From NCBI GenBank assembly GCA_040224245.1, contig JBEGIR010000093.1, positions 1 through 37,991 of the forward strand: DNA of 37,991 nucleotides, read 5' to 3'. This document shows, piece after piece, positions 24,567 to 32,007 of this stretch; positions within the stretch are counted from its first letter, which is position 1; each line of letters begins with the position of its first letter. The notes below the pieces were generated by a model. The model did not search any database. It saw only the letters and a list, made by a program, of their open reading frames with translations, and was not told where the DNA came from. The stretch is from Puniceicoccaceae bacterium. GTDB taxonomy: Bacteria; Verrucomicrobiota; Verrucomicrobiia; Opitutales; JAFGAQ01. The position numbers were made by a program, and so were the translations under genes.

Positions 24567-25435
24567 GGCATCACCTTTCGTTCGACGGTAATTCGAAAGC
24601 GCGACACGATCTTCCCAATCAAAGGTTCAGTTCGTTCAGAGTCTGTTGAGCCCTCCTGCTGCAAATAGGAGGCAAAGCCACTCCCCTCGGACTGAGGTAT
24701 GCCACGCATTGGTTCCGCGATCCCAGTCATCTCTGCAAACACTTCACTGCTCTGATCCGGTTCGCAAAGCGGCGAGCGGTCTACCACGAGTGAGACCACA
24801 CGCAAACGTTGCCCAGATTCGAGCGCGAGATTTTGCTGAACCCAACTTCGCAAACAGCGGGTATAACCATGCATGTCAAAACGGAGTTGAATGCGGGTCA
24901 CACCGGATTCGGGATCATGCATGACGTCGTTATGCAGTTCTCCGATAGCCAGCGGGGCTGCAGCAATCAGGAGTTCCATGGCAGCCTGTGTCAGCCGCAA
25001 TTGTTCGAAAAGGATGCGCAGCTCGACTTCGCTGGTGACCAGTGTACCTTCGTGAATGGCATGCTCAAATCCCAAATCAGGCTGGAGTAATTCGATGCCC
25101 TGCGAAGCCAGGCGATCCCGACTTGCATGCACAAAGGTCTGAAGCGACGCCGACAGTTCGATCCCGGAAATCGCTTGCCTTGATTCCGGGACGGAAGCGG
25201 GAAATGCCAAAGCGAAGCGACGCTCAAGCGCTTCCAGTTCACCCAGCGTTGGCAGCTTGGCGGTATTCAACTGATCCAGCTCCCGCAGGGATTGACGCAA
25301 GCGTATCTCCATTTGCTCGCGTTCCGTTGCACTGAGCATGCCCCATATCAGACCTGCTACCCAGATTCCGATCAAAACAGCCCACCAAACACGCTCTGGT
25401 GGAAATCGCATAAAACGTTTTGAAAGCGCAATCAT
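24563..25435 (-). CDS. PilO/GspM-like inner-membrane protein (Amuc_1100 position)
   Basis: A 290-residue bitopic membrane protein: a short cytoplasmic N-terminus, one transmembrane helix at about 16-36 (VWWAVLIGIWVAGLIWGML), a heptad-rich coil (about 38-75), and a periplasmic domain with two ferredoxin-like halves. The order is that of PilO and GspM and of Akkermansia Amuc_1100, which sits at the same place in its cluster and is known as an outer-surface-exposed immunomodulatory protein. Sequence resemblance is architectural; I cannot score it. The C-terminus ends in a conserved-looking strand (GKIVSRFRITVE). The start shares an ATGA with the upstream PilM/PilN-like stop, so the two are translationally coupled. 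Confidence 0.8.
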   Translation of the reverse strand: MIALSKRFMRFPPERVWWAVLIGIWVAGLIWGMLSATEREQMEIRLRQSLRELDQLNTAKLPTLGELEALERRFALAFPASVPESRQAISGIELSASLQTFVHASRDRLASQGIELLQPDLGFEHAIHEGTLVTSEVELRILFEQLRLTQAAMELLIAAAPLAIGELHNDVMHDPESGVTRIQLRFDMHGYTRCLRSWVQQNLALESGQRLRVVSLVVDRSPLCEPDQSSEVFAEMTGIAEPMRGIPQSEGSGFASYLQQEGSTDSERTEPLIGKIVSRFRITVERKVMP

Positions 25436-26961
25436 GACAACGGGGTTGCGACAGTTAGGGACTCGTATCTTGCCTCTGGATTCAGCAGCAGCTGCAATTC
25501 AAATGGCACCACATGGACGCGGCGATGGATGCCACTGTAATTGACTCGAAACTGTTCAATGGATTCCACAACACTCGATGCGAGAACCCGTTTCTGCAGC
25601 AGGTGAAGATTCGCTTCTGCGTCCGAAAGCGCTGCCCTCCACGTGGTTTCCTGCTGCGGAGCCTGCCTGAGCAGAAATTTCCCACTCAGATTCACTCTCA
25701 CAGTTCCGACTTCGGCTGTGCGCGGTGATGCATGCCATTCAAAGGTTTCAAACCAAGTGTCACCCACCTCGAGCATGGCATTCTGAAGATCCACTATCAG
25801 CCTCACGAGCGCAGCCTGTTCCTTTTGCCGGGCCAGCAGTCCTTCCTGATGCCGCAGTCTGGAAGTGAACTCGTGCAAACGATCTGCTGCCGATTTTGAC
25901 TGAATTCTGGCGTTGATGCTTTGTTGCTGTGTCGTTTCAAGGCGATTTCGGAGGATCATGATGCTTTGCTGATTCCCCACTCCCCAGATCAACGGAGTCA
26001 TGGCAAGGCACAGGCTCATTGCCCGACGCACTCGCTCTTTTCCTGTGTTTGATCGTGCAGGCCAGTCACTGCCCTCCATACGAAGCTCCTGTTCTTTCGG
26101 CAGTGACGATGATGCTTCAGAAAAGGCGAGCAGACCCGAATCCATCCAGCGTTGTTCTCGGACCAATTCTTTACCCATGCCTCGAAGCAATGCTTGCTCC
26201 AGGTCACGCTGTGATTCGACATCGAGTTGAGGCGCAACCCAGTCGACTTGTCCGCTGGAAACTTCGGCACTCTCCCGCTGGAGGGTTGCCGACATGCGCC
26301 GAAAAGCATCTTCCATGAGCGTTGCGTTTGCCAGACTTCGTTCCCGGATGGCAGTCGTCCCAAGGGGTTGCTCCAGCGCAATCTGTCGAATTGCAGCGGC
26401 GCTGTTATTTCGGGAAAATGCACAGGCATGCATCTGCTCCAGGCAAATCAGGTGCTGCGTTGTTTCGAAAGTATCGAGAGCCGAACAGGACTGCAACGCG
26501 GCAAAAAACGATGGGAATGCACGGATGGAGGAAATGCCAGCTTCTCGAAACTGATCAGACAGATTCAACAAGCTCGTGCGGTGCATGGCAGCGATCACGA
26601 TCTGACGTTCGACACAATCACGATGTAGTTGAAAATAGCACCCAACGAGTGTCTCGCTCCTGTGTGGGAAGCATCGCTCCATTTCCAGCTCAAGCATGCG
26701 CGAAAATTTTCGGTCTGAAACATTTGGAAGTTTGACGAATCGGAAAAGGAACAGTCGAAGCGGCAACCACACATGGGTGTGGGTTGCACGAAGCGAGATC
26801 GATGACAGTGCCTGTTGCACATGGTGCAGCCACTCCTCTTCGCTTCTCACCTGACCTTCCAATCTCACACATTGTGGGTCCGTTGGCAGTTGGGATCGGG
26901 TGTCACTCCAGCGGATGCAGTCGGTGCGGAGGTCAAGAATCTGTGAGGTGGAGGCATTCAT
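25432..26961 (-). CDS. PilM-PilN fusion / GspL-like membrane protein (Amuc_1101 position)
   Basis: A 509-residue protein combining a cytoplasmic actin-like PilM/GspL-type domain (about 1-310) with one membrane helix (about 320-336, LCLAMTPLIWGVG), a coiled coil (about 340-385) and a PilN-like periplasmic domain. Family traits in the first part are VWLPLRLFLFRFVKLPNVSDR and LELEMERCFPHR. The phosphate-binding strand that in PilM reads like DIG is LICLEQMHACAF here, so nucleotide binding is doubtful, as in GspL. The start at ATG 26961 lies 8 bases after the previous stop; an extension to 27096 would overlap that gene. It would anchor the machine in the inner membrane. Akkermansia has a PilM-annotated gene at the same place. 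Confidence 0.82.
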   Translation of the reverse strand: MNASTSQILDLRTDCIRWSDTRSQLPTDPQCVRLEGQVRSEEEWLHHVQQALSSISLRATHTHVWLPLRLFLFRFVKLPNVSDRKFSRMLELEMERCFPHRSETLVGCYFQLHRDCVERQIVIAAMHRTSLLNLSDQFREAGISSIRAFPSFFAALQSCSALDTFETTQHLICLEQMHACAFSRNNSAAAIRQIALEQPLGTTAIRERSLANATLMEDAFRRMSATLQRESAEVSSGQVDWVAPQLDVESQRDLEQALLRGMGKELVREQRWMDSGLLAFSEASSSLPKEQELRMEGSDWPARSNTGKERVRRAMSLCLAMTPLIWGVGNQQSIMILRNRLETTQQQSINARIQSKSAADRLHEFTSRLRHQEGLLARQKEQAALVRLIVDLQNAMLEVGDTWFETFEWHASPRTAEVGTVRVNLSGKFLLRQAPQQETTWRAALSDAEANLHLLQKRVLASSVVESIEQFRVNYSGIHRRVHVVPFELQLLLNPEARYESLTVATPLS

Positions 26962-26969
26962 CTTCACGA

Positions 26970-27593
26970 TCAGGGCGTTGTCACGGGTATGCGCCGGAAA
27001 GGCGGGCGGTTGACCCGTTCGCGCAGTGTATATTCGGGAGGTGCGTGGTAGGATGGAACCAGGATTCCAAGTTGTTGTTCGCGCACCGCTGCACAATGCT
27101 GGATCAGGGCTTCACGTGCCGTCGGACTCTGAAGATTGGACGAGGCCCATCGTGGCACAAAAGCTTGCGGATTTCCTGCAACCTCAAAGCTCAGCAGGTA
27201 GGCAAACGGTTCCGTGCTGAGCTGGTCACGCCTGACAACTTCACCAGGCAGGTAAAAGTCCAGGGTGTAGGTCTCGCCTTGTTCCAGGCTTATGATCTCC
27301 ACATGGCTCTCAAAAAAGACAAAGGGTTGATGCACGCTCTCAAAGCTCAGGCGCAGAGAACAAACAAGATCATCGAGAAAGCGGGATTTCCTTACGGTTG
27401 CGGTATCGCTCGAAGGCGTGACACCAGTGGCCGAAAGTTCAATGCGCGCTCGCCATCCGTCATCGTTTCCAATGCGGTCAAACACGATGCGATTGACGCG
27501 AACTTGCGGTGAGACGGATGCGGAAAGGATGCCTGCGACAAACAGTGTCAAAGCAGCGCAGCCCCAGCGAAGTATGGGAGGAGCGTAGGTCAT
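26970..27593 (-). CDS. Amuc_1102-like exported protein, first gene of the secretin cluster
   Basis: A 207-residue protein with an N-terminal signal peptide (about 1-25, WGCAALTLFVAGILSAS) and a beta-rich body: RVNRIVFDRIGNDDGW, YTLDFYLPGEVVRRD, YLLSFEVAGNPQAFV. There is no enzyme motif. The layout of short beta strands suits an Ig-like or pilin-associated fold. Akkermansia Amuc_1102 is in the same position, just before a PilM-like gene, so I call it by that position; sequence similarity is unchecked. It starts at ATG 27593 about 30 bases after a predicted promoter, and the next gene begins 8 bases after its stop. It may be a periplasmic or exported subunit of the machine. Confidence 0.75.
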   Translation of the reverse strand: MTYAPPILRWGCAALTLFVAGILSASVSPQVRVNRIVFDRIGNDDGWRARIELSATGVTPSSDTATVRKSRFLDDLVCSLRLSFESVHQPFVFFESHVEIISLEQGETYTLDFYLPGEVVRRDQLSTEPFAYLLSFEVAGNPQAFVPRWASSNLQSPTAREALIQHCAAVREQQLGILVPSYHAPPEYTLRERVNRPPFRRIPVTTP

Positions 27594-27623
27594 GTGAGGA
27601 TGGTCGAGGAGGACCGATGCAGC

Positions 27624-27651
27624 ACCATAGGCATTGATCGGGATTTGTAAA
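27624..27651 (-). promoter_or_regulatory. Predicted promoter of the secretin operon
   Basis: On the minus strand, TTTACA (27646-27651) and TATGGT (27624-27629) have a 16-base spacer, giving a leader of roughly 25 bases before ATG 27593. It sits in the 66-base gap after rsmE, so the six-gene operon can be transcribed independently of rsmE. Confidence 0.45.
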
Positions 27652-27659
27652 CAAGGAAT

Positions 27660-28445
27660 TTATTTCCCTGCCTTCCCTAGCGAGTTACCCGTATCCTCCC
27701 TCCACATACCCGACAGCTGAGAAATTACACTGCATGCAGCGATAACGGCGGTTTCTGTGCGCATCACACGCGAACCCATGTGAGCCAAAATGAACCCGTT
27801 GTTTCGGAAAATCTCCCGTTCCTCTTGCGACCAACCACGCTCAGCCCCCACAGCAAGGAAGTGAGAGCATTCTGTCCTCACGGCTTCACCCACTCCCAAC
27901 TGGGATTCATAGTTATCCAATGCGATTTTATGGATCCGGTTTGGTTCTGGTTCCAGGGAATTCAACACTTGCACAGCCTCTTCAAGCCCACCCTCCAATA
28001 ACTGAACTTCCGGCACTTGAGTGGTGAATGCCTGTTCGACACCACTACGCAGGAGTTCAACCCACTCACAGCCTCGCCAAAGTGAACTTTGTGCATAGCT
28101 GTGTTCGGCTTTGGTCGAACGAAAAAACAACAGCCTGCGTATTCCCAGGCTCGCAGCATCACGAAGAATTTTCCGGCAGGTTTGGGGGCGACAGTAAGGT
28201 ACCATCAGCGATAACGCCTTTGAGCCTGAATCCAGACCTTCCCCATTGGCAAACCACGTGATGTCGAGTCCGACTTCACCCGATGCAAACAACTGCACTT
28301 GTGCTTTCCCCATCGGTCCACCGGGCATGCCCACAAACAGTTCATTGCATGCCTGACCAAGAATCTGTTGGATGTGAATGCTTCTGCGATCCGAGGCCGG
28401 AAGTTTTTGCTTGAGCGCTGCACTGTCGAGCAGGATAAGGTTCAT
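27660..28445 (-). CDS. rsmE: 16S rRNA (uracil-1498-N3) methyltransferase RsmE
   Basis: A 261-residue SPOUT methyltransferase that methylates U1498 of 16S rRNA. The N-terminal PUA-like part has SDRRSIHIQQILG, and the catalytic trefoil knot is marked by FLAVGAERGWSQEEREIF and HMGSRVMRTETAVIAA, the family form of the SAM-binding knot. KALSLMVPYCRP and LLFFRSTKAEHSY are usual in RsmE. The length is normal. It begins at ATG 28445 and is divergent from the small membrane protein gene. A 66-base gap with its own promoter separates it from the secretin cluster, so a functional link to that cluster is not implied. Confidence 0.93.
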   Translation of the reverse strand: MNLILLDSAALKQKLPASDRRSIHIQQILGQACNELFVGMPGGPMGKAQVQLFASGEVGLDITWFANGEGLDSGSKALSLMVPYCRPQTCRKILRDAASLGIRRLLFFRSTKAEHSYAQSSLWRGCEWVELLRSGVEQAFTTQVPEVQLLEGGLEEAVQVLNSLEPEPNRIHKIALDNYESQLGVGEAVRTECSHFLAVGAERGWSQEEREIFRNNGFILAHMGSRVMRTETAVIAACSVISQLSGMWREDTGNSLGKAGK

Positions 28446-28501
28446 GCCTCAAAGATTTGAAGGTTTGGGCATATTTGCAAAATCAAAGCACATAGTTCCT
28501 C

Positions 28502-28687
28502 ATGAAGCCCGGCAAATACAGGTGCATTCTTAAAAACCACTCGGGACGCCTTCTTGTGCTCGGACTATTGCTACTCGCGGCTGCAGCATACCTTGCATTT
28601 GAGTGGGTGGACCAACGGGTTGCCAACCGCACGCCCACGAGCGAATCCGCACCCGCCTACAACGTTCCTGCACCTGACAATATTTGA
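28502..28687 (+). CDS. Possible small single-span membrane protein
   Basis: A 61-residue frame with a basic N-terminus, one strong hydrophobic segment (about 17-35, LLVLGLLLLAAAAYLAFEW) and a Pro/Ser/Ala-rich polar tail, the layout of a small bitopic membrane protein with its N-terminus inside. No family is recognised. ATG 28502 has no Shine-Dalgarno, which is common in this window. It lies 56 bases from divergent rsmE and 87 bases before the glycine-zipper lipoprotein gene. The coherent topology argues for a real gene; its short length keeps confidence moderate. Confidence 0.45.
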   Translation: MKPGKYRCILKNHSGRLLVLGLLLLAAAAYLAFEWVDQRVANRTPTSESAPAYNVPAPDNI

Positions 28688-28774
28688 ACGAATTTTTCCT
28701 GTGTTGCTGACGTCAAATCCAAAGTGAGTGCCTTACTCTCGGCAACAACATCAACAGACAAACCCAGGATTCTC

Positions 28775-29458
28775 ATGAAAGCAGTCGCCAATCTACTGAT
28801 CGTTACCCTGTGCGGTTCCACTCTCATGCTCGGGAGCGGATGCACCACAACGGGTTCCAATGCCGAAACAGGAATGGTCGCCGGAGCCCTGATCGGTGCA
28901 CTTGCCGGGGGCATCATCGGGCAAAACATGGAGGACGGAAGCAACGACTATTATCAGAATCGATATTACGTGCGGCATCGCGGCCATTACCACGCACGCT
29001 GGGATGATGACAAGGGTGGCGCAAAAGGTGCACTCATCGGAGCTGCTGCGGGTGCACTCATCGGCGGCATGATCGGTTCTGCTCAGGATGAACAAGAGCG
29101 GCGCGATGCCGAAATGCGTGCCGAGGAAATGCGTCTGCAGCGCGAGCTTGCTGTGCGCCGCGCCGAAGAGGATGCCGCCTACGAAGCTTACCAGAAACGC
29201 ATAGCGGTTTCCAATGGTATGGCTATTTCCGATGATGAGGTAGCCCTCGCTGAACAGCGAGCAAGGGAAGCGGAACAACGCCTGCAAGCCCTTCGTCGGG
29301 AAAGACTGGAAGCACTGCGTCGCGAACAGCGCTACAGCGATGCCGAAACGCGACGCATGGAAGCGGAGATGGAAATCGAACGCCTTGAGCGAGAGCTGTC
29401 CGGCATGCCCGACACTTCCGCTTCGGGAACATCCTATCACCCTGACGCGCGAATCTAG
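28775..29458 (+). CDS. Glycine-zipper lipoprotein with coiled-coil tail
   Basis: A 227-residue envelope protein. The signal peptide ends in LMLGSGC, a plausible but imperfect lipobox, so the mature Cys could be lipidated. Two glycine-zipper hairpins follow, GMVAGALIGALAGGIIG and GGAKGALIGAAAGALIGGMIG, separated by a Tyr/His/Arg-rich linker (YYQNRYYVRHRGHYHARW). From about residue 107 on the protein is a long charged coiled coil rich in Glu, Arg and Ala. Glycine-zipper two-helix segments insert into membranes. I place the start at ATG 28775, which is preceded by AGGA and gives a proper signal; the frame opens earlier at 28724. It is followed by another lipoprotein gene 153 bases downstream. 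The function is unknown. Confidence 0.85.
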   Translation: MKAVANLLIVTLCGSTLMLGSGCTTTGSNAETGMVAGALIGALAGGIIGQNMEDGSNDYYQNRYYVRHRGHYHARWDDDKGGAKGALIGAAAGALIGGMIGSAQDEQERRDAEMRAEEMRLQRELAVRRAEEDAAYEAYQKRIAVSNGMAISDDEVALAEQRAREAEQRLQALRRERLEALRREQRYSDAETRRMEAEMEIERLERELSGMPDTSASGTSYHPDARI

Positions 29459-29611
29459 TCATGCTGTGACGCAGGCTGATGCGATATGCTGCCAAAATTT
29501 CGTTCAGAAAGGATGCACATCGCAGAAGAATCCACGCATCCAGCATCACAAAAGCGGTGAATGCTCTTGAGAATGCGATGTGAACCACTAGCGTGCACCA
29601 AGGAATCCAAC

Positions 29612-30340
29612 ATGAAATCCGCAATTGTTAAATTACTGCTTCCGCTGACCCTTTTGCTTGTCCTGAGCGCCTGCACCCCGAGCTATCACTTCAAAGTGGA
29701 TGCCATCAGCGACGGGGCGATGCAGACAGAGGGATCGTTTTTCATCGTGAGTGGAAATCCGGAACTGAAGGAATCCGACTTGCGATTCCGTGAGGCCGCG
29801 ACGCTTGTACAGACTGCCCTTGAGGGGAAAGGTTTCTACCGCTCTCCGGATGTTGCTTCTGCAGACATGCTGGTGGAAATCTCTTTTGGAATGGGTGAAC
29901 CCCGGGAAGTGCTGGAAAGTCGCTCCTACCCGGAAACCTACTGGCGTCCCGGATTCAGCTATGCCATTCGCATTCCCGTGTATGACAAGTCCGGGAATCT
30001 GATCAGTTTTCAGACTCGCGTCGTGCGCGAACCCTCGCGCAGCTACACTTACTGGGAGGAACGTCTGGACAGCACCACCCTGTTCGAAAAACACTTCACC
30101 ATCGAAGCTTTTGACAACCGCCCCGGCGCACCGCGGCAGCAACCCCAGCAGCTCTGGAGCGTGGTTATCGGAAACAGTGACAGTTCAGATAACCTGCGAC
30201 AATACCTGCCCTACATGATCGCAGCAGCGCTGCCTTACATTGGTCTGGATACGGGGAGCCAGATCTACGTGTCGGTTCGTCCCGACGATCCCACAGTGCA
30301 GTTCCTGCGCTATCCTGACTCAGGAGCACTGCAGGATTAA
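29612..30340 (+). CDS. Putative lipoprotein, DUF4136-like
   Basis: A 242-residue lipoprotein. The signal peptide ends in LVLSAC, a good lipobox, so it should be anchored to a membrane facing the periplasm. The body begins with YHFKVDAISD and has FIVSGNPELKESDLRFREAATLVQTALEGKGF, then SADMLVEISFGMGEP, the order of strands seen in DUF4136-type proteins, where an ageing-like helix (EAATLVQTALEGKGF) precedes a strand reporting a shared domain. A Tyr/Arg-rich middle (SYTYWEERLDSTT) follows. AAGGA lies just before ATG 29612, supporting this start over the upstream 29561. The DUF4136 call is by pattern and is tentative. Confidence 0.8.
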   Translation: MKSAIVKLLLPLTLLLVLSACTPSYHFKVDAISDGAMQTEGSFFIVSGNPELKESDLRFREAATLVQTALEGKGFYRSPDVASADMLVEISFGMGEPREVLESRSYPETYWRPGFSYAIRIPVYDKSGNLISFQTRVVREPSRSYTYWEERLDSTTLFEKHFTIEAFDNRPGAPRQQPQQLWSVVIGNSDSSDNLRQYLPYMIAAALPYIGLDTGSQIYVSVRPDDPTVQFLRYPDSGALQD

Positions 30341-30456
30341 TTGCGGTTTTCTGAATCACACCTCCGCACTCACAAAAGACACATTTCTTCGCCTGCCACA
30401 AAATCTCATCCGATTTCTACTTGTGAACGCTACTTCTTCGGGTTAGCACTTCTGGT

Positions 30457-31248
30457 ATGAGTCGGATTCGTCAAACGTTTGAAAAGGCAGCTGGAAAACC
30501 CCGCTTCATCGCCTACATTTGTGCATTGGATCCTGATGCAGCAACCTCACTTGAGGTCTGCCGCACCTTGATCAAGGCAGGTGTTGACATTATCGAACTC
30601 GGCGTGCCCTTCTCCGATCCTCTCGCCGACGGTAAAACCAATCAACTCGCTGCAGAACGCGCACTCGCTGCTGGAGCCACACCCGATCAGGTGCTCGATC
30701 TGGTTCGCTCGATCCGCAGCTTTAGTGAAGTTCCGGTCGTGCTCTATACCTACTACAATCTGGTGTATAACAAGGGTGTAGAAAACTACGTTGCCGCTGC
30801 TCAAAATGCAGGAGTGGATGGTATTCTCGTACTCGACCTGCCCCCTGAGGAATCCGACGAAATGACGACTGCCTGCAAGAACCATGGCATCGATCAAATT
30901 TTCCTGATTGCCCCGACTACCCCTGAATCGCGCATCCCTCTCATTACCCGCAACGCATCAGGATTCATTTATTACGTCTCGCGTGAAGGTGTTACGGGTG
31001 AGCGCTCCGATGTGGCCAAGGACCTCGCGACGCGTGTGGCGGCGATTCGAAAAACGACGGATCTTCCCATCGGGATTGGTTTTGGGATTTCCAATGCCGA
31101 TCAGGTCCGGCAGGTTGCACTCCACGGTGACGCTGTCATTGTCGGCAGCAGTATTGTGAAAATCGTGGAACAACATGCGTCTGATCCGAATACGATGTTG
31201 GCAACGCTCGAGGCAAAGGTGCGTTCACTGCTTGAGGGATTACAGTAA
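30457..31248 (+). CDS. trpA: Tryptophan synthase alpha subunit TrpA
   Basis: A 263-residue TIM-barrel enzyme that cleaves indole-3-glycerol phosphate to indole, which is passed to the TrpB subunit. Catalytic Glu47 is in IIELGVPFSDP and Asp58 in PLADGKTNQ. The phosphate-binding end is formed by YVSREGVTGERS, IGIGFGIS and AVIVGSSIV. The usual ADGPxIQ is ADGKTNQ here, so the proline and hydrophobic position are changed while the catalytic Asp stays. No other trp gene is visible around it, so the pathway is dispersed or lies outside. The ATG at 30457 lacks a Shine-Dalgarno. It is followed 70 bases later by an unrelated exported protein gene. Confidence 0.95.
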   Translation: MSRIRQTFEKAAGKPRFIAYICALDPDAATSLEVCRTLIKAGVDIIELGVPFSDPLADGKTNQLAAERALAAGATPDQVLDLVRSIRSFSEVPVVLYTYYNLVYNKGVENYVAAAQNAGVDGILVLDLPPEESDEMTTACKNHGIDQIFLIAPTTPESRIPLITRNASGFIYYVSREGVTGERSDVAKDLATRVAAIRKTTDLPIGIGFGISNADQVRQVALHGDAVIVGSSIVKIVEQHASDPNTMLATLEAKVRSLLEGLQ

Positions 31249-31318
31249 GCCCTGCCCTTCTCAATGCACTTGCCAACCCCGCTGGTGCGATCAACATTTT
31301 GTTTTTTCTCACTCTTCC

Positions 31319-31954
31319 ATGCGCATTATTCAGTTTTCTTTCATGCATTTGAGTCTGCTGTGTCTACAGCTCATTCCACTATGGGTGATCGCAGAACCCA
31401 CACTGCAGGAGCAAGACATCAAACAGGCGTTGCTGCGTCTGCAGCACTATGAGGAAATGCAGCAATGGCAGCTTGAGACGACTTCTGATACCATGACCTT
31501 TACATCCCGGTTTGGGGTCAACGTATCCAGTTCCGATGCAATCGCCGAATTGCATGCCAATGCTTCTGCTCCCCATGTTAGCGAGTCGGAAATGCCAGTT
31601 TCTGAATCTTTTGGCATCGATCAGAAACCCTTCCGCATTCACATCCACTTCATCCCGTTTCCCGAGTATGCTACTCTCGAGCCATTGCAACAGCAGCGAC
31701 ATGCGTTGGTAACTCGACTTAATCACGATGCGTTTGATCTGGATTCCGATCCCATGGATGCGGAGCAGTGGGAGCACACATGGGAGAAGCTGCACGCACA
31801 ACCCCTCCCCACTCATGTGGCAGGACATTCGCTCGTGTCGATCAGTTCCGATCTGGATAACCCAAAGCTCTCCTTTGAACCAAATCAGGAGTTGAAAGAG
31901 TGCATCTGGATGCTGTATCGCCTCGGCTTTCTCTTCTCCGAAATCGTGCGTTAA
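31319..31954 (+). CDS. Exported protein of unknown function
   Basis: A 211-residue protein starting at ATG 31319 with an N-terminal hydrophobic segment (about 8-25, MHLSLLCLQLIPLWVIA) that looks like a signal peptide. ATG 31343 would give a shorter signal. The mature part is rich in Gln, Glu and His, with predicted helix (QDIKQALLRLQHYEEMQQW), a beta-like stretch (KPFRIHIHFIPFPEYATL) and a final Cys-containing helix (ELKECIWMLYRLGFLF). I do not recognise a family or motif. It follows trpA on the same strand and converges on the M3 peptidase gene with 53 bases between, where I see no clear terminator. Confidence 0.7.
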   Translation: MRIIQFSFMHLSLLCLQLIPLWVIAEPTLQEQDIKQALLRLQHYEEMQQWQLETTSDTMTFTSRFGVNVSSSDAIAELHANASAPHVSESEMPVSESFGIDQKPFRIHIHFIPFPEYATLEPLQQQRHALVTRLNHDAFDLDSDPMDAEQWEHTWEKLHAQPLPTHVAGHSLVSISSDLDNPKLSFEPNQELKECIWMLYRLGFLFSEIVR

Positions 31955-32007
31955 TCGATGCCATTGACGCACGACAGCCGGATGTTCAGCCCGGGCAGTC
32001 CGCGCCG

